Source: Gammaproteobacteria bacterium
GTDB lineage: Bacteria; Pseudomonadota; Gammaproteobacteria; Steroidobacterales; Woeseiaceae
Assembly: GCA_022600955.1 (NCBI GenBank)
Contig: JAHZJK010000007.1
Location: 1 to 54,587, forward strand
Reading direction: 5' to 3'
Length of the DNA stretch: 54,587 bases
The position numbers and the translations under genes were made by a program. Positions 34,977 through 45,092 of this stretch are shown here, piece by piece (position 1 is the stretch's first letter; each line of letters begins with the position of its first letter). The notes under the pieces are model-generated. The model was not told where the DNA came from. It did no database searches and saw nothing but the letters and a program-made list of their open reading frames with translations.

Positions 34977-37442
34977 TCAGTAATTCAGCGAATCAAGTGC
35001 CTCGGTGAGCTCGTCCATGCTCTGGTAACGCTTGGACTTGTCAACCGACATGGCCTTAACAATGATCTCCGCGTATTCGTCTGGCAAGTCCTTGTTGATT
35101 TCCTGGCAATGCTTGGCCTTGCCTTGCACGTGCTGGTACATGACTGACATATGGTCGCCACGACTGTACGGCGGAATACCGGTCACCATCTCGTACATTA
35201 TGACGCCGATACTGTAGACATCCGCTGTCTCGTCGACTTTCTTGCCCAGGATTTGTTCTGGCGCCATGTATTTCGGTGAGCCGATGACGTATCCCGTCTT
35301 GGTGAGCTGCGTGTCGCCACTGCTGGCTGCCGCGGCAACACCGAAATCCACAATTTTTAACAAGCCTTCATCGTTGACGAGAATATTGGCTGGTTTAAGG
35401 TCGCGGTGAATGACGCCCGCCAGGTGTGCAACGGCCATTCCCGTGGCCATGTCCCGAGAGTACTTGAGCGCCTTGTCGAGTGCCATCGGCTTGTTATCAG
35501 GGATCTCGCCTGACAGTGTGTGTGACGGGAAATACTCCATGGAGATTGCATAACATCCCTGCAGATGCAGGAAGTCGTAAATTCGGATGACGTTGCGATG
35601 TGTGATCTTGCGCGAGTAGCGCAGTTCGTGAACAAAGCGCTTCATCATCTCTTCGTCCGACGAAACGTTGGGGTTCAAGAATTTAAGAATTAACTGTTCA
35701 TCGACAACCTCATCTTCCATGAGGAGCACGGTACCGAAAGCGCCCTTACCAATTTTCTCGATGTACTTGTAACGACCTTCAATGACATCGCCAGGCTGCA
35801 GCTTCTCGATATCCAGAATTGGGGCCGCGGTCGGAGCCGCCGGCGCTGCTGCTGCGGCCGGCACAATTTCACCGTCACTGTCGGCCTGCGCAACAGCACT
35901 TTCTTCTTTCGCCTGCTGCAGAAGTTTTTCCAGGTCATTATTGTCGACCAGCAGAGTCTTGGTATTGCCGGCGATCTTCTCAGCACGAACATTTTCTTCG
36001 ATGACTGTTTCAGAATACTTGTCATCCAGTGCCTTGAGTGCTGTATCTGCGGCATTGATGATGGTGTGATCTTCAGACTGTTTGATCTTGCGGAACAGTT
36101 TTCGGATCGTCTCAGCATACGAGTCGTTAGCAAGATGCGATAAGGCCTTTATGGCTTCTACCTGGAGTTCTTTCTCGGGGCGCTGCAGCATTGGCAGAAT
36201 ACGGCTGATGTGTTTGTGACTACCTATCTTGCCAAGCGCGCGAACCACGACGGTATCCGTTTTCGGGTCTTGTCCCAGCATCTCTTCCAGTTTTGGCAGT
36301 GCTTTCGGGCTGCCGATTTTGGACAGTGCATCAACGGCACGTTCCCGTACCCACCAGTCAGTGTCTTCAGTTGCTTTGATTAGTCCTTCAACTGCCCGTT
36401 CGTCCTTGGTCGCATTGAGGATTTCGATTGCCGTGCGGCGAATTTCCTCGTCTTTGTCGCTAATGAGCTCGACGACAGAACTAACCACGCGGGAGCCACC
36501 AATTTCGGCGAGCGCATCGCCGGCACGTGAGCGCACCCACCAGTCGTCATCCTTGATTGCGGCAAGCAGATCCTTAACAGAATTCTTGTTGCCAACCTCG
36601 TTCAATACTTCTACAGCGGCGCGTCTTGCGTACTCTGATTCGTCCTTGAGCGCGGGTAGCAGATACTGGACCGTGTCCGGGTGATTGATTCTGACAAGTA
36701 CATCGACAGCTTTGCTTTGCACATCAAGATCCGGATCTACCAATACCGCGGCGACTTTCTCAATGTTGATAACATCTGTGCTGCGCGAAGCTAATGCGCC
36801 CAATGCTGCCGCACGCACCATTTTGTTCGGGTCTTTCAGTTGCATTTCGAGTGCGTTGGTAATCTCGGGCTTGTCGAATTTCGACAGTAACTGCATGAGG
36901 TGAATCTTGATCACCGGGTCCTTGCCGCCCATGCGTGCGATAAGGTCCGGAATCATGTCAGGCTTGATCGTGTCCTGGATGATCTTGAAGATCGCTGCTT
37001 TTTCTTTGGGCTCGCACTCGTACGCGCGACGTAACAACTCGTGCACGCTGAGGTCTTGCTTGTGCACCCGCAATACCTCAATCAATGCACCCTTGGACAC
37101 TTCGTCGTCGTCGAAGAAATCCAGCAGGCCGTTGGCGTTGTACTCGGTGCTGCTTGAAAGAGCCCACGCAGTTCCCGACACGACGCGCTCATTGCCGTCC
37201 GCGAGGCCTTCCTTGTACATGATCAGGTTCTTGTCATTCACCATATTGCCGAGAATGTCGACGAGCACCATGGTGTGCGTCTTGTCCGACAACGCGAGTG
37301 CGTCGATAATTTTTGGCACTGCCTTATTGCCGGCACTCTTGAGTTTGTTCACCAATTTCTGGGCAGCAGGGGACGCTGGATCCTGCTCAGCTATCAGCTG
37401 GCCCAGAATCTGGTCAGACCGAAACGATGCGAGAAAGCTCAT
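34977..37442 (-). CDS. HEAT-repeat protein fused to a C-terminal Ser/Thr protein kinase
   Basis: An 821-residue cytosolic protein with no membrane segment. Residues 1-480 are tandem HEAT/PBS-like repeats (repeated units such as DDDWWVRSRAGDALAEIGG). A charged and Ala/Pro-rich linker (about 500-545) leads to a full eukaryotic-type kinase at about 555-820. That domain has the Gly-loop GKGAFG (565-570), Lys587, Glu606, HRD 679-681, DFG 699-701 and APE 727-729. All catalytic residues are present, so activity is likely. HEAT repeats usually bind partner proteins. The gene heads an operon with two PilT-family ATPases, suggesting control of pilus retraction; this is inference. No similar named protein is known to me. 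Confidence 0.92.
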   Translation of the reverse strand: MSFLASFRSDQILGQLIAEQDPASPAAQKLVNKLKSAGNKAVPKIIDALALSDKTHTMVLVDILGNMVNDKNLIMYKEGLADGNERVVSGTAWALSSSTEYNANGLLDFFDDDEVSKGALIEVLRVHKQDLSVHELLRRAYECEPKEKAAIFKIIQDTIKPDMIPDLIARMGGKDPVIKIHLMQLLSKFDKPEITNALEMQLKDPNKMVRAAALGALASRSTDVINIEKVAAVLVDPDLDVQSKAVDVLVRINHPDTVQYLLPALKDESEYARRAAVEVLNEVGNKNSVKDLLAAIKDDDWWVRSRAGDALAEIGGSRVVSSVVELISDKDEEIRRTAIEILNATKDERAVEGLIKATEDTDWWVRERAVDALSKIGSPKALPKLEEMLGQDPKTDTVVVRALGKIGSHKHISRILPMLQRPEKELQVEAIKALSHLANDSYAETIRKLFRKIKQSEDHTIINAADTALKALDDKYSETVIEENVRAEKIAGNTKTLLVDNNDLEKLLQQAKEESAVAQADSDGEIVPAAAAAPAAPTAAPILDIEKLQPGDVIEGRYKYIEKIGKGAFGTVLLMEDEVVDEQLILKFLNPNVSSDEEMMKRFVHELRYSRKITHRNVIRIYDFLHLQGCYAISMEYFPSHTLSGEIPDNKPMALDKALKYSRDMATGMAVAHLAGVIHRDLKPANILVNDEGLLKIVDFGVAAAASSGDTQLTKTGYVIGSPKYMAPEQILGKKVDETADVYSIGVIMYEMVTGIPPYSRGDHMSVMYQHVQGKAKHCQEINKDLPDEYAEIIVKAMSVDKSKRYQSMDELTEALDSLNY

Positions 37443-37571
37443 CCGGTCCAGCTTTTGTCATTGAGATTATTATGTAACGACAATCTTAATTCGCTCTTGC
37501 CCAAGCAAAATGGCCCGATCAATCCCTGGTTTAGTGCCCCAGCGACCAAATCTGCCGTTTACCGACGCGGC

Positions 37572-37580
37572 ATTATGCCA
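37572..37580 (-). promoter_or_regulatory. Extended -10 candidate for the kinase-PilT operon
   Basis: The same TGGCATAAT as before metG lies on the minus strand about 130 bases upstream of the kinase ATG, inside the 274-bp divergent gap. The site is part of a near-palindrome (GGCATTATGCC). No strong -35 is seen. The leader would be unusually long. Confidence 0.3.
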
Positions 37581-37637
37581 CATCGGACCCCGCACATCGC
37601 CCGCCAATACTAGCTTTCAGCCGCAGCGCGGCTCCGT

Positions 37638-37643
37638 TACAAT
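37638..37643 (+). promoter_or_regulatory. -10 candidate for mrp-dcd
   Basis: TACAAT (five of six) lies about 75 bases before the mrp start. The -35 region (CTTTCA or TTTCAG at 17-18 bases) is weak. The rest of the 37443-37716 gap has nothing I recognise beyond a CGGCATTC tandem. Confidence 0.35.
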
Positions 37644-37716
37644 GTGCCCGCGAAATCCCGGCATTCCGGCATTCCGTCATCGAATTTTACCTAATGCCAG
37701 CCCGGGAAGTGTGACC

Positions 37717-38808
37717 GTGTCATCAGAATCGAATGTGAAGAATACCCTCAATTCCATTGAGTTAGCCGCGATTGGTCATCCTTTGCAGAGTGTTGGGCGG
37801 GTGCTCAATGTTGTTGCAGACAAGAATGCCGTCAAGGCGAGCGTAGAACTCGGATTTCCGTGTGCTAGCCTGATTGACGGGATTCGTACCGAACTGGTTT
37901 CCGCGATTCGCGATGTGGTCGGGGTGAACGACGTTCAAATCGACATTTCGCAGAAGATTCGCTCGCACTCAGTGCAGGGCAACCTTAAGCCCGTCGAAGG
38001 CATCAAGAACATCATTGCTATCGCTTCGGGCAAGGGTGGCGTGGGCAAATCCACGGTTGCAGCGAATGTGGCGTTAGCGCTGGCGGCTGAGGGCGCGAGC
38101 GTTGGCATTTTGGATGCCGATATCTATGGACCAAGCCAGCCACACATGCTGGATCTGGTCGGCCAGCACCCGGTCAGTGAGGACGGCAAAACGATGTTGC
38201 CACTGGAAGGTCACGGGCTGCAGGTCATGTCGATCGGTTTCCTGGTCGATCCCGACCAGCCAATGGTCTGGCGCGGCCCAATGGTCACATCGGCACTGAA
38301 TCAGTTAATGCACCAGACGGAATGGCACGATCTGGACTACCTGATAGTAGATATGCCGCCCGGTACGGGCGATATTCAGCTGACGCTGTCACAGAAAGTT
38401 CCAGTTTCAGGTGCCGTTATCGTGACGACCCCGCAGAACATTGCGACGCTCGATGCCCGCAAGGGGTTGGCGATGTTCCGCAAAGTATCTATTCCGGTTC
38501 TTGGTGTGGTTGAAAATATGAGTACCCATGTGTGTTCATCCTGCGGGCACGAAGAAGCCATTTTCGGCGCTGGCGGTGCTGCTCAGATGATCGAAGATTT
38601 TGCTGTGCCGTTACTCGGCCAGTTGCCGCTGCAGGCGCGTATTCGTGAAATGACTGATGCCGGTTCACCGACCGTGGTTTCGGATCCGGACTCGGATGCT
38701 GCCGCCGCGTACAGAAAGGCTGCGATCCAGATAGCTGCCGCGCAAGCCGCACTCAAGACGGATTACAGTTCAAAATTTGGCAATATTGTTGTCGAGGAAG
38801 CTAAATGA
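37717..38808 (+). CDS. apbC: Mrp/ApbC-type Fe-S cluster carrier ATPase
   Basis: An ATP-dependent Fe-S carrier of 363 residues. The N-terminal DUF59-like domain is followed by the deviant Walker [28 protein letters not shown] and a CSSCG cluster-binding pair. GTG 37717 is chosen because GGGAAG lies seven bases upstream; the longer upstream frame does not look like Mrp. The stop overlaps the dcd ATG (ATGA), giving coupled translation. Also called mrp. Confidence 0.95.
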   Translation: MSSESNVKNTLNSIELAAIGHPLQSVGRVLNVVADKNAVKASVELGFPCASLIDGIRTELVSAIRDVVGVNDVQIDISQKIRSHSVQGNLKPVEGIKNIIAIASGKGGVGKSTVAANVALALAAEGASVGILDADIYGPSQPHMLDLVGQHPVSEDGKTMLPLEGHGLQVMSIGFLVDPDQPMVWRGPMVTSALNQLMHQTEWHDLDYLIVDMPPGTGDIQLTLSQKVPVSGAVIVTTPQNIATLDARKGLAMFRKVSIPVLGVVENMSTHVCSSCGHEEAIFGAGGAAQMIEDFAVPLLGQLPLQARIREMTDAGSPTVVSDPDSDAAAAYRKAAIQIAAAQAALKTDYSSKFGNIVVEEAK

Positions 38809-39371
38809 GTATCAAATCGGACCGCTGGATTCGCGAGATGGCCAAACAACACGGCATGATCGAGCCGTTTGAGCCCGGACAGGTGCGCGAAAATGATGCC
38901 GGACGTATCGTTTCCTATGGCACATCGAGTTATGGCTATGATGTGCGCTGTTCCGATGAGTTCAAGATTTTCACCAATATCAATTCCGCGATCGTAGATC
39001 CGAAAGCGTTTGATCAAACCAGCTTTGTCGATGTGCAGAGTGACGTCTGCGTCATTCCGCCGAACTCATTCGCGTTGGCCCGGACTGTTGAGTTTTTCCG
39101 CATCCCGAGGACAGTCCTGACGATCTGTCTCGGTAAGTCCACCTACGCGCGCTGCGGGATTATCGTTAACGTGACGCCACTTGAGCCGGAGTGGGAAGGG
39201 CATGTGACCCTGGAGTTCTCCAATACCACGCCATTGCCTGCCAAAATCTATGCGAACGAAGGTGTGGCACAAATGCTGTTTCTGGAATCAGACGAGGCCT
39301 GTGAAACTTCATATCGTGACCGGGACGGGAAGTACCAGGGGCAGACTGGCGTAACACTGCCGAAAGCCTAA
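38805..39371 (+). CDS. dcd: dCTP deaminase
   Basis: Dcd turns dCTP into dUTP, feeding dTMP synthesis. The 188-residue protein contains the conserved GKSTYARCG and [18 protein letters not shown]; the catalytic Glu lies in the latter (EGH context). The [10 protein letters not shown] start of the fold is also seen. It is coupled to apbC by ATGA and converges with purN, the stops overlapping by four bases (39368-39371). Confidence 0.97.
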   Translation: MSIKSDRWIREMAKQHGMIEPFEPGQVRENDAGRIVSYGTSSYGYDVRCSDEFKIFTNINSAIVDPKAFDQTSFVDVQSDVCVIPPNSFALARTVEFFRIPRTVLTICLGKSTYARCGIIVNVTPLEPEWEGHVTLEFSNTTPLPAKIYANEGVAQMLFLESDEACETSYRDRDGKYQGQTGVTLPKA

Positions 39372-40015
39372 AACGTCAGGACTTCCGGCTCCCCGGCACA
39401 CTCGCCGTCAATCCAGACGTCGCCATTCAGAAACCTGACGCGACCTGAGCCTACCCAGTTGGCGGCCTGCGGATAGATCTGGTGTTCGATACTTTGCACA
39501 CGCTGCTGCAATTCATCTGCAGTTTCGCCTTCTATTGTCGCGATTCGGCCTTGCAGTATGCGTGGTCCGGCGTCCAGTTCCTCCGTGACGAAGTGGACGG
39601 TGCTGCCGTGCCATTTGTCGCCCGAATCCAGAACTCTTTGATGCGTGTTTAGCCCGGGATACATTGGCAATAGTGCCGGGTGAATATTGAGGATCTTGCC
39701 TGCATAGTGTTGTACGAAGGCGGGGCTGAGAATTCGCATGAAGCCCGCGAGGATTAGAAGGTCGGGTTCGAAGCGATCCAGTTCGGCGATCACGGCATTG
39801 TCGAACGACTCGCGATCGAGGTAGTCACTGTGCTGAATGCATGCTGTCGCGATGCCGGCGTCCTCTGCTCGTCGCAGTCCGTATGCATCAGGGTTGTTGC
39901 TAAAAACAACTGAAATCTTCAGATCCAGGTCGCCGCAGTTCACGGCATCGATGAATGCTTGCAGATTGCTGCCCGACCCCGATATCAGGATCGCCGTTTT
40001 GCATTGCCGGGTCAT
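39368..40015 (-). CDS. purN: Phosphoribosylglycinamide formyltransferase 1
   Basis: PurN transfers a formyl group from 10-formyl-THF to GAR. The 215-residue protein has [11 protein letters not shown], the N-x-H-x33-D type catalytic set ([10 protein letters not shown], then VTEELDAGP with Asp) and [12 protein letters not shown] 40015 overlaps the purM stop (ATGA), so purM-purN are translated together. Confidence 0.96.
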   Translation of the reverse strand: MTRQCKTAILISGSGSNLQAFIDAVNCGDLDLKISVVFSNNPDAYGLRRAEDAGIATACIQHSDYLDRESFDNAVIAELDRFEPDLLILAGFMRILSPAFVQHYAGKILNIHPALLPMYPGLNTHQRVLDSGDKWHGSTVHFVTEELDAGPRILQGRIATIEGETADELQQRVQSIEHQIYPQAANWVGSGRVRFLNGDVWIDGECAGEPEVLTF

Positions 40016-41034
40016 GTGAGGTATTGGACTGCCTGATTGCCGCTTCTTACACAACCGATGCGCCAGGCGTTTTCACCGCTCGCCTGTAGAGTCGAAATCG
40101 CGCGGCCGGCATCTTCATCGGCAACGACGACGACCATGCCGACGCCACAATTGAACGTCCGGCGCATCTCTGCAAGTTCTACATTGCCGGTCTCCGCCAG
40201 CCAGTCGAACAGCTTGCCGCGAGACCAGCTACTGGTGTTGAGTTCGGCATCGAGATCAGCAGGCAAAATACGCGGAATATTCTCAGTAAGTCCGCCGCCC
40301 GTTATGTGCGCCAGGCCTTTTACGTTGACCGCCTGCATGAGTGCGAGTATCGGCTTGACGTAGATGCGCGTCGGAGCCAGCAATTGCTCGCTCGCTGCGA
40401 CGCCATCTATAGATGCTTCAGGGTCGCGGTCGAGGATCTTGCGTATCAGTGAGTAGCCGTTGGAGTGCGGGCCGCTGGATCCAATGCCGATGATGGCATC
40501 GCCAGATGCGATAGTGCTGCCATCAATAAGTGCGTCGCGCTCAACCGCGCCGACAGTAAAACCGGCGAGATCGTACTCACCGGCATCATACATGTCCGGC
40601 ATTTCTGCAGTCTCACCGCCGATCAACGCCGCACCCGCCTGCAGGCAACCCTCTGCGATACCCGCAATTACATCGCTGGCAACGTTGTTATCGAGTTTGC
40701 CGCACGCGAAGTAGTCGAGGAAAAAAAGTGGCTCTGCGCCTTGCACGAGCACGTCATTGACGCACATCGCGACCAAATCGATGCCGATGGTGCTGTGCAG
40801 GTTCAGGTGCTGTGCGAGCATCAGTTTTGTGCCAACTCCATCCGTCCCGGATACCAGTACCGGTTCTTGATAGCGCCCTGGTGGCAATGCAAACATGCCA
40901 CCAAATCCGCCAAGCCCCGAAAGCACTTCCGGACGCTGTGTTTTGCGGACAAGTGGCTTGATACGGTCAACAAGTTCGTTACCCGCGTCGATATCGACGC
41001 CGGCATCTTTGTAGGTTAGTGGTTTATTGGTCAT
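40012..41034 (-). CDS. purM: Phosphoribosylformylglycinamidine cyclo-ligase (AIR synthetase)
   Basis: PurM makes aminoimidazole ribotide in purine synthesis. The 340-residue protein has [22 protein letters not shown], the [17 protein letters not shown] stretch, [11 protein letters not shown] and [17 protein letters not shown] 41034 gives the normal start; the open frame upstream overlaps the divergent DUF2066 gene and is not coding. Confidence 0.97.
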   Translation of the reverse strand: MTNKPLTYKDAGVDIDAGNELVDRIKPLVRKTQRPEVLSGLGGFGGMFALPPGRYQEPVLVSGTDGVGTKLMLAQHLNLHSTIGIDLVAMCVNDVLVQGAEPLFFLDYFACGKLDNNVASDVIAGIAEGCLQAGAALIGGETAEMPDMYDAGEYDLAGFTVGAVERDALIDGSTIASGDAIIGIGSSGPHSNGYSLIRKILDRDPEASIDGVAASEQLLAPTRIYVKPILALMQAVNVKGLAHITGGGLTENIPRILPADLDAELNTSSWSRGKLFDWLAETGNVELAEMRRTFNCGVGMVVVVADEDAGRAISTLQASGENAWRIGCVRSGNQAVQYLT

Positions 41035-41062
41035 CGGGGGGTGGCATACTCTGTGAGGGCGA

Positions 41063-41068
41063 TATAAT
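41063..41068 (+). promoter_or_regulatory. Perfect TATAAT in the purM/DUF2066 divergent gap
   Basis: A perfect TATAAT sits 30 bases before the TTG start of the DUF2066 gene. Its complement region also contains TATTAT for the minus strand, about 30 bases from the purM ATG, so one site could serve both directions. No convincing -35 or PurR operator is visible in the 64-bp gap. Confidence 0.4.
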
Positions 41069-41098
41069 AGTGCTTGGGACTGGACGGGGAAACCACCG

Positions 41099-42193
41099 TT
41101 GTTGAAAATTCGACTAAATACACTGGCGGCCGTTAGCCGCCATTCTCTCATCAATTGCAGCATTGCGCTTCTGCTTGGCATTGGCGGTGTACTTCCGGCT
41201 GACGCAGCAGAGGTGCCAGGGCTCTATTCCGCGGAAGTCCTGATCGACGAGGACGCCAAAAATCCGCGCGATGATGCTTATCGGGCTGCGCTTTCCGAGG
41301 TTCTTGGCAAGGTCTCCGGCGCGGAGCTGGCGGCAGATTTTGCGGTAATTGAGCAGCTGTTTCCGGAACCGGATGCATACGTCACACAGTTCAGGCCAGG
41401 CGAGGAAGACACATTGTGGGTCTCGTTTGACGGGGATGCGATCGAACGGGTCTTGCGCAATAACGGTCAACTTGTATGGGGCAATGACCGGCCTTTGACG
41501 CTGGTATGGCTGGCTGTGGACTGGGGCCGAGGCGATCGCGAGATAATCGCTGCGGGTGACCCGGAGCGAAGTCAGCGGGAATCCCGTTCTATTGACCGGG
41601 ATCGGCTTTTGCGCGAACGATTGCTCGATATCGCTGCGCGACGGGGGCTACCCATTGCGTTTCCGTTGCTGGATACCACCGATCTGCAAAGCGTCACTTT
41701 TAGCGATATCTGGGGTGGGTTTGACGATCGGATTCTCTCAGCCTCGGAACGATACAATGTGAATTCGATCCTGGTTGGTCGGGTTCGGGCCTCGTCAAGT
41801 CAACGAAACCGCTGGAGCTATTTTTTCGGTAGTGAGACCGGCAGCTGGACGGGCGAGCCCGAGACCGTCATCTCGCAGATCGCCGACATGCTCGCGGCAG
41901 AACTCGCGGTTGGCGGTAACGCACCCGTCGAGATTGTGGGATTGAACGTGTCTGGCGTCGGGACGGTTGATGCATATGGTGCGGTACAAAAAATGCTCAA
42001 CGAGGTCAGCCTGATCGAGCGAATCCGTATTTCCCAGGTCCAGGGTGATACCGTGAGCTATGAGGTCGAAGTTCGCGGTGGTGCCGCAAGATTGCGGCGT
42101 GCATTGCGCTTCACCAGCCTGCTTGAGCAGGAAGACAATGGATTTGGTGATCCCGGCGGCAATAACTCACTGGAATTCTTCTACAACCCCTGA
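41099..42193 (+). CDS. DUF2066 domain-containing exported protein
   Basis: A 364-residue protein with an N-terminal signal peptide (hydrophobic [14 protein letters not shown], cleavage near ADA-AE) and DUF2066 features ([31 protein letters not shown]). The family lies between purM and hda in many Gammaproteobacteria and has no known function. The start is TTG 41099, with GGGGA eight bases upstream; a second TTG follows directly. It leads a unit with a phosphatidyltransferase, an AI-2E-type permease and hda. Confidence 0.88.
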   Translation: MLKIRLNTLAAVSRHSLINCSIALLLGIGGVLPADAAEVPGLYSAEVLIDEDAKNPRDDAYRAALSEVLGKVSGAELAADFAVIEQLFPEPDAYVTQFRPGEEDTLWVSFDGDAIERVLRNNGQLVWGNDRPLTLVWLAVDWGRGDREIIAAGDPERSQRESRSIDRDRLLRERLLDIAARRGLPIAFPLLDTTDLQSVTFSDIWGGFDDRILSASERYNVNSILVGRVRASSSQRNRWSYFFGSETGSWTGEPETVISQIADMLAAELAVGGNAPVEIVGLNVSGVGTVDAYGAVQKMLNEVSLIERIRISQVQGDTVSYEVEVRGGAARLRRALRFTSLLEQEDNGFGDPGGNNSLEFFYNP

Positions 42194-42213
42194 GCTCTGG
42201 TCGTACTGATCGT

Positions 42214-42759
42214 ATGTCACTTATCTGGATACCCAACGCAATTTCATGCATGCGCATCGTGCTCGTTGCGCCGATATTGTTGTTGATTCTGAACAACAGC
42301 TTTGGTTGGGCGCTAGCGCTGTTCTGCCTGGCCGGATTTTCAGACGGCATCGATGGTTATCTTGCAAAGCGCTACAACTGGCACACAAGATTGGGCGCGT
42401 TGCTCGATCCTCTGGCTGACAAATTGCTGGTGGCCGGCACTTTCATAACGCTCGCTTATACACAGGACATACCGCTGTGGCTGGCCGCGGCAGTGATCTT
42501 GCGCGACGTCATAATTGTCGCGGGCGCCGCCGCATATAATTTCCTGGTAAAGCCAGTGCAGGGCGAGCCAACGCGGATCAGTAAGCTCAATACGACATTG
42601 CAGTTGTTGTTCCTGGTGTTCGTGCTAGGTCGTGCAGGTTTTGGCTGGCCTGAAGAGATATCGATCACAGTGCTTGGTGCCGCGGTGCTGGCCACGGTAG
42701 TCATTAGCGGCGTAGATTACGTATTGTCCTGGTCGCGCCGGGCTCGACGAGGAGAATAG
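42214..42759 (+). CDS. CDP-alcohol phosphatidyltransferase
   Basis: A 181-residue membrane enzyme that joins a CDP-activated lipid to an alcohol. The signature D-G-x2-A-(K/R)-x8-G-x3-D-x3-D is complete: DGYLAKR then GALLDPLAD. Four to five helices are seen, and GEPTRISKLNTTLQ follows. The sequence resembles PgsA and CMP-forming cardiolipin synthases; I cannot separate the two by eye. It lies 20 bases after the DUF2066 gene. Confidence 0.88.
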   Translation: MSLIWIPNAISCMRIVLVAPILLLILNNSFGWALALFCLAGFSDGIDGYLAKRYNWHTRLGALLDPLADKLLVAGTFITLAYTQDIPLWLAAAVILRDVIIVAGAAAYNFLVKPVQGEPTRISKLNTTLQLLFLVFVLGRAGFGWPEEISITVLGAAVLATVVISGVDYVLSWSRRARRGE

Positions 42760-42761
42760 CC

Positions 42762-43820
42762 ATGCAAACAGATTTGCGCCTCAACTGGCTCATCGCCACC
42801 GCGATGCTGGGCTGGTTGTTTTACCTGCTGGCACCTGTGCTGACACCATTTGTAGCAGCTGCCCTGTTAGCCTATATGGGCGACCCGCTGGCCGACAAAC
42901 TGCAACGCTACAGGATTCCGCGAACGCTGGCAGTGGTGCTGGTATTTATCTTCACGTTTGTTGTGCTTGCATTGCTGGTGCTATTGGTCGGCCCGTTGAT
43001 CAAGTCGCAAATCACGGCACTTTTCGCGGCGCTTCCTGAAATTGCGCGTAACGTCGAACAGGTGTGGTTACCGACGGTCATGGACTGGCTGGGCATCGAA
43101 GATGGTGCTGATGTCGGGGTGGGCGCATTTTTGGCCCGTTACAGCGACATGGTTGGCAGTTGGAGCGGTAAAATACTGCTCGGAGTTGGCAAGTCGGGTG
43201 GTGTGCTTGCGGCTGCCGTTATCAGCCTGTTTCTGCTGCCAATACTAACGTTCTACATGCTGCGAGACTGGGACTCCATTACTGCACATCTCGCCGCATT
43301 GTTGCCGCAAAGCCAGCGCGACACGATTCTTGGGCTTGCGCGTGAGACTGATCAAATGCTCGGCGCATTCTTGCGTGGACAAATTCTCGTCATGCTGGCA
43401 CTGGCCATCTTGTATTCCGTAGGGCTCAGCATGGTCGGCGTAAAGTTTGCAGTGGCGATCGGCGTGGTCGCAGGACTCGTTAGTTTCGTTCCGTATCTGG
43501 GTTTGTTTTTTGGCATTGGCCTGGCAGGACTCACGGTCGCTCTCGAACCCAATCCACTCTGGCAACTGGCAGGCGTCGTTGCGACTTTTACGATTGCGCA
43601 ATTGATTGAAGGTTCTGTGCTGACACCAAAGCTGGTCGGAGACCGTATTGGTTTGCACCCGGTACTGGTGATATTTGCGGTAGCCGCAGGCGGTCAGCTA
43701 TTCGGTTTTTTCGGCATTTTGCTGGCATTGCCTGCAGCAGCCGTACTGGCGGTCCTGATTCGATTCGCCTATGACCGCTACCTGAAAGAGCATCCAGAGG
43801 TCCGACCGGAACTCGAATGA
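42762..43820 (+). CDS. AI-2E/PerM-family permease
   Basis: A 352-residue membrane protein of the AI-2E exporter family with about eight hydrophobic segments. Family features include PFVAAALLAYMGDPLAD, FLLPILTFYMLRDWD, LVSFVPYLG and EGSVLTPKLVGDRIGLHP. Members export small signals or act as Na/H antiporters; the substrate here is unknown. It starts two bases after the phosphatidyltransferase and overlaps hda by ATGA. Confidence 0.92.
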   Translation: MQTDLRLNWLIATAMLGWLFYLLAPVLTPFVAAALLAYMGDPLADKLQRYRIPRTLAVVLVFIFTFVVLALLVLLVGPLIKSQITALFAALPEIARNVEQVWLPTVMDWLGIEDGADVGVGAFLARYSDMVGSWSGKILLGVGKSGGVLAAAVISLFLLPILTFYMLRDWDSITAHLAALLPQSQRDTILGLARETDQMLGAFLRGQILVMLALAILYSVGLSMVGVKFAVAIGVVAGLVSFVPYLGLFFGIGLAGLTVALEPNPLWQLAGVVATFTIAQLIEGSVLTPKLVGDRIGLHPVLVIFAVAAGGQLFGFFGILLALPAAAVLAVLIRFAYDRYLKEHPEVRPELE

Positions 43821-44518
43821 GCCAGCTTGCCTTGCCATTGCAGCTCGCAGACCACGCGGTTTTTGCGAGTTTTCTGGAGTCTCGCAATGAAACACTTGTG
43901 GCGGCGCTGAAGCGGCTAGCAGCGGGTGATGGCGACCACGGATGCTGGATATTTGGTCCGCGGTCCAGCGGCAAGACCCATTTGTTGCAGGCTGTTTGCG
44001 AACAAGCGGGTGACCGCGCGGTGTACATGCCGATGACCATGCTGGCAGATGCCGGCGTGGAAATGCTCGACGGACTCGCGAGCCGGGAATTGATTTGTAT
44101 CGATGATATCGAGCGAGTCCTCGGTGATCCCGGTTGGGAAGCTGCATTGTTTGCGCTGGCGAACGAGCTTGCGGACGATGGCGGGCAGTTGGTCGTCGGT
44201 GCTGCGGCGCCACCGAGAGAAAGCGCAATTCAGCTGGCGGACCTGCAGAGCCGGCTGTCGCGGCTGCCGGTATTTCAGCTCAAACCTTTGTCTGATTCGG
44301 ACTGCATCAGCGCGCTGCAATTACGCTCGCGGCATCGCGGTCTGGATCTGCCAGATGACACAGCGCAATACCTGCTAAAGCGGAGCAGGCGCGATATGGC
44401 AAGTCTCTATGAGTTGCTGGATCAGTTGGACCGGGAAGCATTGCGCGCGAAACGTCGTCTGACAATCCCGTTTGTCCGTGAAGTGCTCGGCGCGAATACT
44501 AGTCCTGAAGTTTCCTAG
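43817..44518 (+). CDS. hda: DnaA regulatory inactivator Hda
   Basis: Hda, bound to the DNA clamp, stimulates ATP hydrolysis by DnaA and so prevents over-initiation. The 233-residue AAA+ protein begins with the clamp-binding motif QLALPL, followed by GPRSSGKTH (Walker A), ICIDDIE (Walker B) and a C-terminal RRDMASLYELL helix. It is coupled to the permease gene by an ATGA overlap. Its 3' end overlaps the convergent wrbA gene by 20 bases. Confidence 0.94.
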   Translation: MSQLALPLQLADHAVFASFLESRNETLVAALKRLAAGDGDHGCWIFGPRSSGKTHLLQAVCEQAGDRAVYMPMTMLADAGVEMLDGLASRELICIDDIERVLGDPGWEAALFALANELADDGGQLVVGAAAPPRESAIQLADLQSRLSRLPVFQLKPLSDSDCISALQLRSRHRGLDLPDDTAQYLLKRSRRDMASLYELLDQLDREALRAKRRLTIPFVREVLGANTSPEVS

Positions 44519-45092
44519 CGATTGCGGCTACCCGCCCGCCCAAAGCGCGCGCGAGGCGTTTTTCTTCATCCGACAACCTGTCCCCGTCACGACTCCAGCT
44601 AACATGCGTCGCACCGTACAAAGAGCCACCGCTCTTTGTTGTTGACAGGTCGGGTTCTGAGTAGGGCAGACCAACGTACAGCATCCCATGGTGCAGCAAC
44701 GGTATGGCCATCGTCAGCAGCGTCGTCTCGGAGCCACCATGCAGCGATGATGTTGACGTAAACACGCCGGCCGGTTTTCCTTCGAGCGAACCTTTCATCC
44801 ACTCTGCGCCGGTCGTATCCAGGAAATATTTGAGCGCGGCACCCATGTTGCCAAAACGAGTGGGACTGCCCATCACAACTCCGGCACATTCGGCCAGGTC
44901 CGAGGTCGTTGCATACGGTGGGCCGTTGTCCGGCACCTCACCGGTCGTCGCTTCACTCAGCGTGGATACGGGCGCTACGGTGCGCAGCCTGGCAGACATG
45001 CCAGCAACGCTATCGACGCCCTCACACACCTGGCGTGCGAGGGCCTCGGTCTGCCCATACCGAGAGTAGTACAGCACCAGGATCTCGCTCAT
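44499..45092 (-). CDS. wrbA: NAD(P)H:quinone oxidoreductase, WrbA type
   Basis: A flavodoxin-like quinone reductase of 197 residues. It has the FMN phosphate loop SRYGQTEAL, GSPTRFGNM, TSTSSLHGGSETTLL and LYGATHVS. WrbA gives two-electron quinone reduction in oxidative stress. Its start overlaps the arsC stop (ATGA), and its end overlaps hda. Confidence 0.95.
   Translation of the reverse strand: MSEILVLYYSRYGQTEALARQVCEGVDSVAGMSARLRTVAPVSTLSEATTGEVPDNGPPYATTSDLAECAGVVMGSPTRFGNMGAALKYFLDTTGAEWMKGSLEGKPAGVFTSTSSLHGGSETTLLTMAIPLLHHGMLYVGLPYSEPDLSTTKSGGSLYGATHVSWSRDGDRLSDEEKRLARALGGRVAAIARKLQD

Noticed and set aside
37510..37716. In-frame upstream extension of apbC
   Set aside because: The extra 69 residues are Pro/Arg-rich and unlike Mrp; GTG 37717 has a proper SD and the family N-terminus.
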